Shown: positions 16,871-26,020 of the stretch, piece by piece
Layout of the letters: each line of letters begins with the position of its first letter
How positions within the stretch are numbered: the first letter of the stretch is position 1
Assembly (NCBI RefSeq): GCF_013155275.1
Contig: NZ_JABJXS010000015.1
Span: 1 to 64,000 of the forward strand
Source of the DNA: Brenneria sp. hezel4-2-4
GTDB lineage: Bacteria; Pseudomonadota; Gammaproteobacteria; Enterobacterales; Enterobacteriaceae
Length of the DNA stretch: 64,000 nucleotides
Direction of reading: 5' to 3'
The notes under the pieces: generated by a model
Database searches by the model: none
Told to the model about the DNA's origin: nothing
The model's input: only the letters and a program-made list of their open reading frames with translations
Position numbers and translations under genes: made by a program

Positions 16871-17875
16871 TTACGATCTAGGTGTTCTTAATAAACAATG
16901 TCCTTCGAATGACAGAACTGCATCAGCAACCTCATCTGGGTGCGTACTTAAAAAATAGTGATCGCCTCCAGCCAGACTCTTTGAGTCAACAACATCAATA
17001 AAGCGCCGCCAATGCTCTATGATGTCGGCATGATGAGAGGTCGGGGTAACAGGATCTTCATCACCCAACAACACCAGAGCTGGCACTCCACGAGCAGGTT
17101 TTTTAGCTAGGGTTCTGTAAGCAGTTGCAGCAATACGATGGTCTCTACGGCCTCTGGAGAGCATCGCGTGAATTTCTGCACTCTCCAGCCCAGAAAATGC
17201 GCCTATGGATCTGAGGAATTGCTCCCATGAGTCATCAGATGTTGCATCGGCTTCTTGAATTGCAGCATCCGGGTCATCCATTGGCTTCGCCGCTGCAACA
17301 ATCAGAGACAGGTGATTTTCAATAGGTTCTAAAGCCGAAGCGATACAGGCCGCAGTCGCTGCCCCAGCGCAATGGCCGTAAATAATGAGGTGTTTGGCAT
17401 CAATTTTTTCGATCTCAGCAGCAATAATATTAATAAGCAAAAGAAATTCTGATTCTTTAACAAGTTCAATATCACCAAAATCCACCCCAAAAACTCGTAC
17501 ATCATGGTTCCTACGAAAAAGATCCTGATATGCTGTTGGATCTCCCCCACCAAACGGCACACCAATGACGACTGTTGACCCGCAAGCTGAGGCATTGTCA
17601 TACAGAGGGACCAGTCGTAGCTGAGTTTTTCCTTGTCCTGAGAGAATGAATTTCGCTAAATCTTCAACTGTTGGGTGTTCGAAAAAAGTGACCAGTTGAA
17701 GATCATTCCCTAACTTTGATATGGCACGAATCGCATCAAAAGAGTCGCCTCCAAGTTTGAAAAAGTTATCACTTGAGGCAATATTTTTTATTCCAAGGAC
17801 TTCACTAAATATATTAGTTATGCGCTGCACTTCATCTGCAAATACTCTCTTATATATTTCAACGTTATTAGTCAT
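16871..17875 (-). CDS. Carrier protein-thioesterase didomain with Cys nucleophile
   Basis: 334 residues. An N-terminal peptidyl-carrier domain (about 10-80) carries FFKLGGDSF with the phosphopantetheine serine at 45. The rest is a type I-like NRPS thioesterase. Its nucleophile elbow reads G167-H-C-A-G171, so the usual serine is Cys169. Asp271/273 in LLGDEDPVTP and His305 in GGDHYFLS complete the triad. Cysteine in this place is known from thioesterases that close strained rings (beta-lactone in obafluorin, beta-lactam in sulfazecin). Since the NRPS lacks a thioesterase, this protein probably takes over the chain and releases it. Its ATG lies one base after the stop of the upstream condensation gene. 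Confidence 0.83.
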   Translation of the reverse strand: MTNNVEIYKRVFADEVQRITNIFSEVLGIKNIASSDNFFKLGGDSFDAIRAISKLGNDLQLVTFFEHPTVEDLAKFILSGQGKTQLRLVPLYDNASACGSTVVIGVPFGGGDPTAYQDLFRRNHDVRVFGVDFGDIELVKESEFLLLINIIAAEIEKIDAKHLIIYGHCAGAATAACIASALEPIENHLSLIVAAAKPMDDPDAAIQEADATSDDSWEQFLRSIGAFSGLESAEIHAMLSRGRRDHRIAATAYRTLAKKPARGVPALVLLGDEDPVTPTSHHADIIEHWRRFIDVVDSKSLAGGDHYFLSTHPDEVADAVLSFEGHCLLRTPRS

Positions 17876-17876
17876 T

Positions 17877-18941
17877 TTATTTCCTTCTTTCCGACAGGGC
17901 TTCAGTAAGGTTAATAAGCAGGTTATTGACGGCAGACCTACTACAAAAAGGACCTTCCATATCTAACCGGAACTCTGATGAATTTATGCGCTGAATATTT
18001 ATTCCAACGGGGAAAATGCTACCCACTACTTGCGATGAAGGAATCCCTCGTGGCATAGAACCATTGATAAACAATTCAGACGCACGGCAACACCTCAAAA
18101 CCTCAGACATAGCTGAATGATATCGGATACAACTCTCTAAGCTGGTTTGCAGGTAATTCATTGCACCTGTATTCACAGGAAGAGCAACAAGGCCGGTCAT
18201 CATGCCTATTGCTGCCGATTCGTACGGTAAACGCCAGTCATGAGACGAACACGCTATACTACCTTCTGAAATAACGCCGGCATCACACAAATAAGGCAAT
18301 ATTTTATTGAGTAGTGACACTTCATTATTAGTGCTACCAACCTTTATCCTTCTGTGTATATTTATTCTTGTGCATTTCTTATTCCACGCTATTGGCCCTG
18401 TTTGTGACAGTCTGACTGGTATCATCGATTGATACGACACGCATTTTTCGGTTTTAGCCAGAATACGTTGTCGTTCTATATAGTTCCGATATAACAACCT
18501 GCCCTGATTCATATTTTTCAGCGCAATATCTGACTTACCAACGCAAAACACATTAACAATATTTTTAATCAAACTAAGAGTTTTTTCATCTGCCAAAGCA
18601 TGATGGATTGAAAGGTAGTACCGATTATAATCGTTAGTTACTACTTTACATATTGCAAATAAGGCCGCACCATTTTGGACCGATAACTGGACTTGACGTA
18701 TAGCTTCACAATTTGTTGCATCTGGAACTTCTCTGAATTCAGTATATTTAGCAAGTTCTTCTCCCCAGCCAGCAACTATAAATTCGTGTAATATCTCATC
18801 GCTAAGAGTCCTTTCATTTTCTACTTCTATAATTGTAGTTACTGATTGTGAGACACCTGAATTATAAGCATGGGCAACGACTGCTTTAGCCTCAGCACTT
18901 AGCGATGCATTAATTAGCGTTTGCATCATATCAGGCTGCAT
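17877..18941 (-). CDS. Free-standing condensation-domain protein, first gene of the operon
   Basis: 354 residues, somewhat short for a condensation domain (about 430-450), with the active-site motif SIHHALADEKTL near residue 115, a good match to HHxxxD. The later segment GMMTGLVALPVN resembles the C5 region. The intact histidines contrast with the other condensation-like protein of the cluster. It could join the acyl chain on the NRPS to an amine on the neighbouring carrier-thioesterase, or act on a free acceptor; the partners are inferred. The start is uncertain: ATG 18941 has GGAG only two bases away, and ATG 18929 is the alternative. It follows a long leader containing a terminator-like hairpin. 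Confidence 0.7.
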   Translation of the reverse strand: MQPDMMQTLINASLSAEAKAVVAHAYNSGVSQSVTTIIEVENERTLSDEILHEFIVAGWGEELAKYTEFREVPDATNCEAIRQVQLSVQNGAALFAICKVVTNDYNRYYLSIHHALADEKTLSLIKNIVNVFCVGKSDIALKNMNQGRLLYRNYIERQRILAKTEKCVSYQSMIPVRLSQTGPIAWNKKCTRINIHRRIKVGSTNNEVSLLNKILPYLCDAGVISEGSIACSSHDWRLPYESAAIGMMTGLVALPVNTGAMNYLQTSLESCIRYHSAMSEVLRCCRASELFINGSMPRGIPSSQVVGSIFPVGINIQRINSSEFRLDMEGPFCSRSAVNNLLINLTEALSERRK

Positions 18942-19413
18942 TACTCCGCACTATTAGATTAATAATGTAATAATTTTTATGCATAATCATTGTCCTGAAG
19001 CCAAAAAAAACCGTCGCCTCGCTACCTGGCGACTTTCTCCGTTCTTTCTATTAGATAAACTCTTTTCCTGAGAGGGGCAGATGCTATCAGCCATCAAAAA
19101 TATATCAATATTTTTTATTTATCCGTATATAAACCACTTTAGCGAAAAACATTATCATTCACTAAAATTAATATAATTAATGGTAAAAAACACTAAATTT
19201 ATTAAGTATATGGGGGTATTGTTTTTATTTTTAAATAAAATAAAGAATTTAAATTCAATGGGAATAATCAACGAAATTTGATTTAAATCTAAAAAATAGC
19301 ATATGAAATTTATGATTCTTAACATTGGTGCAATTTTTAACCAAGAATTAAATTGCCACGGCTAATCGAGGTTTGAGGACGGCCGATGTAAAAAACCACA
19401 CTAAGGAGATAAT
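18942..19413 (-). promoter_or_regulatory. AT-rich leader/promoter region of the NRPS operon
   Basis: A 472-base stretch with no convincing gene, strongly AT-rich upstream of 19080. It must contain the promoter for the operon starting at 18941, but no single sigma-70 site stands out among many TATAAT-like hexamers. Its transcribed part holds a hairpin with a T8 tract (19003-19033, listed separately) and a 35-codon frame (19094 to 18987) that overlaps the hairpin and lacks a clear ribosome-binding site. Confidence 0.5.
19003..19033 (-). terminator. Leader hairpin with T8 tract (possible attenuator)
   Basis: On the minus strand GTCGCC, a nine-base loop and GGCGAC are followed by GG and eight Ts. 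This is the form of a factor-independent terminator, but it stands about 60 bases before the first gene of the NRPS operon and in its transcription direction. No minus-strand gene lies directly upstream that would need it. It may therefore act as an attenuator of the cluster, or be left over from a lost gene. Confidence 0.6.
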
Positions 19414-19740
19414 TCATTGTTTGTATTTAAATTCAATGATCTCAACACCTGTCATAATATCTTCCGGTAACGTGAACGAATGCCCCAGCATGTTGATATG
19501 ACCATGCATCAGGGCAAAAGTCGTGTGATATGCTCTTCTTCAGGATCCAGCGACGATAATCCTCATCATCAATAGAGTTAAGAAGATACCGTTCTCTATT
19601 AACTCTTCCAGCCTCCTTTGTCGTCTGTGTCAGCCCTGACGGTTGGGTGCTTCGCAACAGCGATCGGATGAGCGCTGACGCATAAATGGTCCCCAGTTTC
19701 AGCGAACCGACACCAGGCATCATCCCATCACAGTAGCTTC
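19414..19740 (-). pseudogene. Tn3-family transposase (TnpA) C-terminal relic
   Basis: The minus strand keeps a segment GSLKLGTIYASALIRSLL...IDDEDYRRWIL, matching the conserved C-terminal part of Tn3-family transposases (usually GSLKLG...RTL...YIDDEDYRRRIL). A frame change near 19525 leads to a second piece, LMHGHINMLG..FTLPEDIMTG, which resembles the extreme C-terminus of the same family and ends at a TGA at 19414-19416. The stretch between the two pieces is missing. It is non-functional mobile-element debris at the right flank of the NRPS cluster. Confidence 0.65.
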
Positions 19741-19879
19741 TCCATCAGGAGGCGGTCATTATGCCGGAATGCTGGTTTTAACTGAAATAGGTTCAGATGT
19801 ATGCTGTTACCGCCCCCGCCGCCATCCTGGTAAGTGTCAAGGTAGTTGGCACCCCCAGTTGATTGAAGCTACCTGTTTT

Positions 19880-20470
19880 TTCCCGCTCTGGATTCAGCAT
19901 TACTGTTCCTGTCGATTGCCAGTTTCGTGTCCTTCCTGACCAGCATTCAGAACGCTACGCTTTTGCCTTTTAGTATACTTCATCCCGTTTCTTCAACAGC
20001 GCACTATCTTCGCCTCGGTGCCGTTGGCCCGGCGTCATCATACCTGATGCCGCTATGCCGATGGTTTTCGTTGTGCCGCTGCGTAAAACACTCTCCCCAT
20101 TCCCGTGCCTCATCCAGCTTGCTGAACCCCGATGACGGCTACTGCTGTACATATTTCAGCGTCCTGAACAGGAATTCCACATACGCGTTATCGTTACTGA
20201 CCCTTGGCCGGTTTGAGACGGTGTTATTGCCAACTCATAAAGCTTCATTTGCAACGTCTGTGACTTCACCGCCGTGCCATTATCGGCATGCAGTACCGGC
20301 GCACCGCCAGCATCCCTCCCTCAGAACCGTGCGCTGTATCAGCTCTGCCGCCGGTTCGCCACTTTCTGTTTCATGTACTTCATATCCCACGATTTTACGA
20401 CTGAAGATGTCTTCTACCAGAAGGTAGCCGAAGATGAGAGATATCCAGCGCAACCACCAGAGATTAAAAC
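19880..20470 (-). pseudogene. IS3-family transposase OrfB relic
   Basis: Fragments in several frames on the minus strand spell the IS3-family catalytic domain: VEDIFSRKIVGYEVHETESGE, then IQRTVLREGCWR, HADNG (second catalytic Asp), SNDNAYVEFLFRTLKYV (catalytic Glu), WPSSGFSKLDEARE, NHRHSGI and RHRGED, ending with VMLNPERE. Frameshifts and stops divide every piece, so it cannot make a transposase. The upstream (OrfA) part is absent; the piece adjoins a truncated AlpA gene on the other strand. Confidence 0.75.
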
Positions 20471-20572
20471 AGGCACCACGGAACGGGATTCCAATAGAGC
20501 ATCACCTTTCCTCGGTACTAAAGCCTACGAAGCGCTGCCACAATATTCCCGGCATTGCCCCTTCCCTTTCGC

Positions 20573-20848
20573 CGGACTATCCAGATCCAGCGCCAGGAGT
20601 TGCGTCAAATCGTACCGTTATCGGAAACAACGATCTACGAGATGGAACGTCGTGGAGAATTTCCACAGCGTTTCAATCTGACGCCGCGTTGTGTCGTATG
20701 GGATCTGGATGAAGTAGAAAAATGGATTGAAGCACGCAAACAAGCTGCGCTCACTGGTTCAGCAAGAACGGCAATTAAGCCCGATATTCATTTACGAAAA
20801 CCCCGCCCGGACGAGCGGGGTCGCATAAAAACCGACAGTCTTGGTTAG
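20573..20848 (+). pseudogene. AlpA-family phage/island regulator, 5' truncated
   Basis: The frame reads LRQIVPLSETTIYEMERRGEFPQRFN followed by PRCVVWDLDEVEKWIEARK. This is the MerR-like helix-turn-helix and wing of AlpA-type excision/integrase regulators found in P4-like islands. The usual N-terminal start is missing, and the coding sequence runs into the IS3 relic near 20570. The 3' part runs up to the integrase fragment without the normal intervening genes, so a deletion probably joined the two. Confidence 0.65.
20797..20820 (-). terminator. GC-rich hairpin with T4 (minus strand)
   Basis: CCCCGC (20801-20806), an eight-base loop and GCGGGG (20815-20820) form a hairpin that, read on the minus strand, is followed by TTTTCG. 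It fits a factor-independent terminator left from the degraded island. It now lies inside the end of the AlpA frame. Confidence 0.5.
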
Positions 20849-20849
20849 C

Positions 20850-20942
20850 ATTAGCCACCATGACATACATGCCGTCCCGGTCGGAAACCTTGTACAGTCT
20901 GGCTTTGGGCTTGAGATTGCGTAGTGCGGTGTCGGTGAGCAT
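20850..20942 (-). pseudogene. P4-type tyrosine integrase, N-terminal fragment
   Basis: An ATG at 20942 with a perfect AGGAGG site eight bases upstream opens MLTDTALRNLKPK, then YKVSDRDGMYV. This is the standard start of P4/CP4-type integrases (DUF4102 N-terminal domain). Similarity stops after about 31 codons at 20850, and the frame then runs 24 unrelated codons into the hairpin region. The catalytic domain is gone. The gene start lies 300 bases from the 3' end of guaA and points away from it, the arrangement expected for an island integrated at guaA. Confidence 0.75.
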
Positions 20943-21241
20943 CGCGCTTTCCTCCTGTTCAATGGCGGTTTTTACCGTCAGGGGTCAGGAAGTCTGAAGA
21001 TGCCCCGAAAGCCGCGTCATGTCTCGCTTTTGGAAGGAATTTTTACCGTCATGACCGAAAAAGAATCAATCATCAACGGGAGGGTCATAATCCGGGTCTC
21101 TTGTTTTACCGTCGCGTCTACCGCCAGCCTGTTCCGCTGGCCGGCGATAGTCACCGATAGTCGCCATAACCCATTTATTTATAAATCAAACTGTTATGGC
21201 GATTTTTCGCTAGTTGGCGATAGTTCCTGAAGAACTTTGGA
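20943..21241. other. Attachment-site region between integrase fragment and guaA
   Basis: This 299-base stretch has no gene. It has three direct copies of TTTTACCGTC (20970-20979, 21041-21050, 21104-21113), two copies of GGCGATAGT (21143-21151 and 21216-21224), and a perfect inverted repeat TCGCCATAAC / GTTATGGCGA (21161-21170, 21193-21202). Repeats spaced like this next to an integrase gene are typical of arm-type binding sites. The crossover point is expected at or near the guaA stop. I could not find the partner repeat within the window. Confidence 0.55.
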
Positions 21242-22819
21242 TCACTCCCACTCAATCGTCGCCGGCGGCTTGCCCGATACGTCGTAAACCACGCGGGAGA
21301 TGCCATCCACTTCGTTGATGATGCGGTTGGATACGCGGCCGAGGAATTCGTAAGGCAGGTGCGCCCAGTGAGCGGTCATAAAGTCGATGGTTTCTACCGC
21401 CCGCAGGGCGACTACCCAGTCATATTTACGACCATCGCCCATGACGCCGACGGAACGAACCGGCAGGAAGACGGTAAATGCCTGGCTGACCTTGTTGTAC
21501 AGGTCGGCTTTATGCAGTTCTTCAATGAAGATCGCATCGGCGCGACGCAGCAGGTCGCAGTATTCTTTTTTCACTTCGCCCAGTACGCGCACGCCAAGGC
21601 CCGGCCCCGGGAACGGATGACGGTATAGCATGTTGTACGGCAAGCCCAGTTCCAGACCAATCTTGCGCACTTCATCTTTGAACAGCTCTTTCAGCGGCTC
21701 AACCAGACCCAGTTTCATCTCTTTCGGCAGGCCGCCGACGTTATGGTGAGACTTGATGACGTGCGCCTTACCCGTTGCGGAAGCCGCGGACTCAATCACG
21801 TCAGGGTAGATGGTGCCCTGCGCCAGCCATTTCACTTCAGACTGCTTGCTGGCTTCTTCGTCAAAGACTTCAACAAACACCCGACCAATGATTTTACGTT
21901 TCGCTTCCGGTTCATCCACACCGGCCAGCGCGCTCAGGAAACGATCTTCCGCCGGTACGTGAATAATGTTCAGACCAAAGTGGTCGCCAAACATTTCCAG
22001 TACCTGATCGGCTTCGTTTAAACGCAGCAAGCCGTTATCCACAAATACGCAGGTCAGACGATTGCCGATGGCGCGGTGCAGCAGCATCGCGGTTACCGAG
22101 GAGTCTACGCCGCCGGACAGACCAAGGATCACGCGATCGTTCCCCACCTGCTGGCGCAGACGCGCTACCGCGTCGTCGATAATCTTGGCGGGCGTCCACA
22201 GAGCTTCACACTGGCAGATATCACGGACAAAGCGCTCTAACATGCGCTGCCCCTGACGGGTATGGGTCACTTCCGGGTGGAACTGCACGCCGTAAAAATG
22301 TTTTTCTTCGTTAGCCATAATGGCGAACGGACAGGTATCGGTGCTGGCGACGGTCACGAACCCGTCGGGGATCGCCGTGACTTTATCGCCGTGGCTCATC
22401 CAGACATCCAGCAGCGGCGCGCCAGCGGCGCTCAACGCATCCTGAATATCACGCACCAGCAGGCTGTCGGTTTTCACTTCCACCTGCGCATAGCCGAACT
22501 CGCGTTCGTTGGAGCCTTCAACCTGGCCCCCCAACTGCATCGCCATGGTCTGCATGCCGTAGCAAACGCCTAAAACCGGTACGCCGGCCTGGAAAACATA
22601 TTCCGGCGCGCGCGGGCTGTTAAATTCAGTGGTACTTTCCGGGCCGCCGGAAAGGATAATCCCGTTAGGATTGAATTCGCGGATCTGCGCTTCAGTAACA
22701 TCCCATGCCCAAAGTTCACAATAAACGCCCAATTCACGGATACGCCGTGCAACCAGTTGCGTGTACTGCGAGCCGAAATCCAGAATAAGAATGCGGTGTT
22801 GATGAATATTTTCTGTCAT
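21242..22819 (-). CDS. guaA: GMP synthase (glutamine-hydrolysing)
   Basis: 525 residues, the normal length. It converts XMP to GMP in the cytoplasm, using glutamine and ATP. The N-terminal amidotransferase domain has the nucleophile motif GVCYGMQ and QFHPEV. The ATP-pyrophosphatase domain shows the P-loop [10 protein letters not shown], and the C-terminal dimerisation domain ends in PPATIEWE. I chose the ATG at 22819 (MTENIH), as in E. coli, over an upstream frame. It is the second gene of the guaBA operon. Its 3' end is the boundary with the accessory island; the coding end is intact. Confidence 0.98.
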   Translation of the reverse strand: MTENIHQHRILILDFGSQYTQLVARRIRELGVYCELWAWDVTEAQIREFNPNGIILSGGPESTTEFNSPRAPEYVFQAGVPVLGVCYGMQTMAMQLGGQVEGSNEREFGYAQVEVKTDSLLVRDIQDALSAAGAPLLDVWMSHGDKVTAIPDGFVTVASTDTCPFAIMANEEKHFYGVQFHPEVTHTRQGQRMLERFVRDICQCEALWTPAKIIDDAVARLRQQVGNDRVILGLSGGVDSSVTAMLLHRAIGNRLTCVFVDNGLLRLNEADQVLEMFGDHFGLNIIHVPAEDRFLSALAGVDEPEAKRKIIGRVFVEVFDEEASKQSEVKWLAQGTIYPDVIESAASATGKAHVIKSHHNVGGLPKEMKLGLVEPLKELFKDEVRKIGLELGLPYNMLYRHPFPGPGLGVRVLGEVKKEYCDLLRRADAIFIEELHKADLYNKVSQAFTVFLPVRSVGVMGDGRKYDWVVALRAVETIDFMTAHWAHLPYEFLGRVSNRIINEVDGISRVVYDVSGKPPATIEWE

Positions 22820-22865
22820 GAGAGGCATATTCCAAATGCGAATAATATAAAAGCTAAAAAGTAAG

Positions 22866-22892
22866 TAAACCCGGCGAATATTACCGGGTTTA
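22866..22892 (-). other. Hairpin between guaB and guaA
   Basis: TAAACCCGG and CCGGGTTTA form a perfect 9-bp inverted repeat with a nine-base loop in the guaB-guaA spacer. There is no following T tract in the direction of guaA, so it looks like an mRNA-stabilising or processing hairpin rather than a terminator. Confidence 0.5.
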
Positions 22893-22918
22893 ACTGTTTA
22901 AATCAGCCGACAAATACC

Positions 22919-24385
22919 TTATGAACCCATACGGTAATTCGGTGATTCCTTGGTAATGGTAACGTCATGGACATGGCTTTCCTGAATGCCGGCGCCGCTG
23001 ATGCGCACAAACTCAGCCTGCGTGCGCAGCGCATCTATCGTGCCGCATCCGGTCAGACCCATACAGGAACGCAGACCGCCCATTTGCTGGTGGACAATCT
23101 CTTTCAGGCGGCCTTTGTAAGCCACGCGGCCTTCAATACCTTCCGGCACCAGCTTGTCCGCGGCGTTGTCGCTTTGGAAATAACGATCGGAAGATCCTTT
23201 GGACATCGCGCCCAGCGAACCCATGCCGCGGTAAGATTTGAAGGAACGGCCCTGATACAGTTCGATTTCGCCGGGAGACTCTTCCGTTCCCGCCAGCATC
23301 GACCCCACCATCACGCAGGCGGCGCCCGCGGCAATCGCCTTGGCGATATCGCCGGAAAAACGAATACCGCCATCGGCGATAACCGGAATACCGGTGCCTT
23401 CCAGGGCCTCAACCGCATCGGAAATAGCGGTAATTTGCGGCACGCCGACGCCGGTAACGATACGGGTGGTGCAAATGGAACCCGGGCCGATACCGACTTT
23501 CACCGCGCTGACGCCCGCGTCCGCCAGCGCTTTCGCACCGGCTCCCGTCGCCACGTTGCCGCCGATGATTTGCAGATCCGGGTATTTGGCGCGGGTTTCG
23601 CGGATACGCTGCAATACGCCTTCGGAATGACCGTGCGAGGAGTCAATCAACAGCACATCAACCCCTGCCGCGACCAGCGCATCAATACGTTCTTCGTTGC
23701 CTTCGCCGGCGCCGACCGCCGCCCCGACTCGCAAGCGACCGTGCTCATCTTTACAGGCGTTGGGTTTACGCTCGGCTTTCTGGAAATCTTTTACGGTGAT
23801 CATGCCGAGCAGGTGGAATTCATCGTCGATAACCAACGCTTTTTCCACACGTTTTTCATGCATTTTTTGCAGCACGACGTCACGCGCTTCCGCGTCTTTT
23901 ACCGTGACCAGACGTTCTTTCGGCGTCATCACGGCGCTGACCGGTTTTTCCAGATCGGTGACAAAACGCACGTCACGGCCGGTAATAATCCCCACCAGCT
24001 CGTTGCTTTCCGTCACAACCGGATAACCCGCAAACCCGTTACGTTCGGTCAGCTCTTTTACCTGACGCAGCGTGGTGGCGGGCGTAACGGTTTGCGGATC
24101 GACAACCACACCGCTTTCATATTTTTTAACGCGGCTGACTTCTTCAGCCTGACGCTCAATGGACATATTTTTATGAATAAATCCCAGACCGCCTTCCTGA
24201 GCCAGCGCAATCGCCAGATTGGATTCCGTTACGGTATCCATCGCCGCGGATAGCATAGGGATATTCAGACGGATGGTTTTCGTCAGTTGGGTAGTCAAAT
24301 CAGCCGTGTTAGGCAGGACAGTAGAGTGTGCGGGAACAAGGAGAACGTCGTCAAACGTCAGTGCTTCTTTAGCGATACGTAACAT
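22919..24385 (-). CDS. guaB: IMP dehydrogenase
   Basis: 488 residues, as in E. coli. It oxidises IMP to XMP with NAD, the committed step to guanine nucleotides. The TIM barrel has the catalytic-cysteine loop [15 protein letters not shown] and the flap segment GMGSLGAM. Two CBS regulatory domains are inserted at about residues 95-205 ([18 protein letters not shown]). I chose the second in-frame ATG (MLRIAKEA). It is the first gene of guaBA, with a PurR-like operator in its promoter, and is divergent from xseA. Confidence 0.98.
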   Translation of the reverse strand: MLRIAKEALTFDDVLLVPAHSTVLPNTADLTTQLTKTIRLNIPMLSAAMDTVTESNLAIALAQEGGLGFIHKNMSIERQAEEVSRVKKYESGVVVDPQTVTPATTLRQVKELTERNGFAGYPVVTESNELVGIITGRDVRFVTDLEKPVSAVMTPKERLVTVKDAEARDVVLQKMHEKRVEKALVIDDEFHLLGMITVKDFQKAERKPNACKDEHGRLRVGAAVGAGEGNEERIDALVAAGVDVLLIDSSHGHSEGVLQRIRETRAKYPDLQIIGGNVATGAGAKALADAGVSAVKVGIGPGSICTTRIVTGVGVPQITAISDAVEALEGTGIPVIADGGIRFSGDIAKAIAAGAACVMVGSMLAGTEESPGEIELYQGRSFKSYRGMGSLGAMSKGSSDRYFQSDNAADKLVPEGIEGRVAYKGRLKEIVHQQMGGLRSCMGLTGCGTIDALRTQAEFVRISGAGIQESHVHDVTITKESPNYRMGS

Positions 24386-24438
24386 GGGCAATATCTCACC
24401 AAGGTGGATGTTAAGAACGGATAAAATATTGCCGTGGC

Positions 24439-24464
24439 ATTATACAGAGCGTAACCGGTTGCCT
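24439..24464 (-). promoter_or_regulatory. guaB promoter with PurR-like operator
   Basis: On the minus strand a perfect -10 box TATAAT lies at 24444-24439. Directly upstream, AGGCAACCGGTTACGC (24464-24449) matches 11 of 12 fixed positions of the PurR consensus ANGCAANCGNTTNCNT. It would sit between -10 and -35, a position suited to repression by PurR with hypoxanthine or guanine. The -35 element itself is weak. Confidence 0.65.
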
Positions 24465-24558
24465 CCAGCACTATTTTTAATAAAATGCTTGATTACCTGT
24501 TGCAGGCAGGTAGTATCGATCAATTAAGTCACTGTTTTAAAATTTGATCTGGCTCACA

Positions 24559-25941
24559 ATGTCTCAATTTCCCTCCTCTGCAATTTTTACCGTCAGCCGC
24601 CTGAACCAGACGGTTCGGCAACTGCTGGAAATGGAAATGGGCCAGATATGGCTTTCCGGCGAAATCTCCAACTTTTCTCAGCCCTCATCCGGCCACTGGT
24701 ACTTCACGCTGAAAGATGAACGCGCGCAGGTACGTTGCGCCATGTTCCGCAACAGTAACCGCCGCGTCACCTTTCGTCCGCAAAACGGTCAGCAGGTACT
24801 GATACGCGCGGCGATCACGCTGTACGAACCCCGCGGCGATTACCAACTGCTGGCGGAAAGTATGCAGCCGGCGGGCGACGGGCTGCTGCAACAGCAGTTT
24901 GAGCAATTAAAACAGCGCCTGGCCGAAGAGGGGCTTTTCGATCAGCAGTTTAAACAGGTATTGCCGAGTCCGGCCCGACAGGTCGGGGTGGTGACCTCCG
25001 CCAGCGGCGCGGCGCTGCATGATATTTTGCAGGTATTGCAACGGCGCGATCCTTCGCTGCCGGTGGTGGTCTACCCCACCGCCGTACAGGGCAGCGAAGC
25101 GCCGCTGCAAATTGTGCGCGCCATTGAACTGGCTAACCGGCGTAATGAATGCGACGTGCTGATCGTCGGCCGCGGCGGCGGTTCGCTGGAGGATTTATGG
25201 AGCTTTAACGATGAGCGCGTCGCCCGGGCGATTTTCGCCAGCCGCATTCCCATCGTCAGCGCGGTCGGCCATGAAACCGATGTCACCATCGCCGATTTTG
25301 TCGGCGATTTACGCGCCCCGACGCCTTCCGCCGCGGCGGAGCTGGTCAGCCGCAATCAGCTTGAACTGCTGCGCCAGATACAATCCCAGCGTCAGCGGCT
25401 GGAAATGGCGATGGATTATTATCTGGCCCAGCGCAATCGCGAGTTTACCCGCTTAAACCATCGCTTACAGCAGCAGCATCCGCAGCTTAGGCTGGCTCGC
25501 CAGCAAACCCAACTGATTAAACTGCGCCAGCGGCTGGATGAGGCTATGCAGTTACAGCTCAGGCAACTATCGCGCCGCAGTGAACGTATACAACAGCGCC
25601 TGATTCAGCAACAGCCGCAACCGAAAATTCATCGTGCGCAGCAACGCTTGCAGCAGTTACAGTATCAGATGCGGCATGCCATTGAACGTCAGCTCAATCA
25701 GCACAAACAGCGATTGGGCGTCGCCTGCTCGCATCTGGAAGGCGTCAGCCCGTTGGCGACGCTGGCGCGCGGTTATAACGTTACCACCACGCCCGATGGA
25801 CGGGTGCTGAAGAACATTGCCCAAACTGCGCCGGGCGATACCTTAAAAACCCGCCTGCGGGATGGCTGGATCGAAAGCCAGGTCACTGCGCTAGTGGCGG
25901 AAAAGTCGACGGCACCAATAGTCAAAAAGCGCCGAACCTAG
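24559..25941 (+). CDS. xseA: Exodeoxyribonuclease VII large subunit
   Basis: 460 residues, similar throughout to E. coli XseA. It forms exonuclease VII with several XseB subunits and degrades single-stranded DNA from both ends. Visible are an N-terminal OB fold ([26 protein letters not shown]), the catalytic core with [17 protein letters not shown] and SAVGHETD, and a long glutamine-rich coiled coil in the second half. I prefer the ATG at 24559 (MSQFPSS), close to the family start, over 24544. It is divergent from guaB across a 173-base gap. Confidence 0.96.
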   Translation: MSQFPSSAIFTVSRLNQTVRQLLEMEMGQIWLSGEISNFSQPSSGHWYFTLKDERAQVRCAMFRNSNRRVTFRPQNGQQVLIRAAITLYEPRGDYQLLAESMQPAGDGLLQQQFEQLKQRLAEEGLFDQQFKQVLPSPARQVGVVTSASGAALHDILQVLQRRDPSLPVVVYPTAVQGSEAPLQIVRAIELANRRNECDVLIVGRGGGSLEDLWSFNDERVARAIFASRIPIVSAVGHETDVTIADFVGDLRAPTPSAAAELVSRNQLELLRQIQSQRQRLEMAMDYYLAQRNREFTRLNHRLQQQHPQLRLARQQTQLIKLRQRLDEAMQLQLRQLSRRSERIQQRLIQQQPQPKIHRAQQRLQQLQYQMRHAIERQLNQHKQRLGVACSHLEGVSPLATLARGYNVTTTPDGRVLKNIAQTAPGDTLKTRLRDGWIESQVTALVAEKSTAPIVKKRRT

Positions 25942-26020
25942 CGCCTGCTTCTGGGTTATACTTACGGCTGTAGCTGAACGTCTGAATTGCCGATGACCAC
26001 CTTCTCAAGGAGATAGAGGT

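Noticed and set aside
1817-18941. Cluster as a tilimycin/pyrrolobenzodiazepine pathway
   Set aside because: An anthranilate-type starter and a DNA-repair-like gene recall it, but there is no isochorismatase, no hydroxyanthranilate genes and no proline-type module; a Cy domain is present instead.
21230-21260. att core repeated elsewhere in the window
   Set aside because: I looked for a second copy of the guaA end sequence near the left edge and found only a short GGAGTGG-like match at about 595, too short to count.
22967-24253. Long open frame antisense to guaB
   Set aside because: Lies fully inside the well-supported guaB gene on the other strand, has low-complexity H/R/F-rich translation and no ribosome-binding site.
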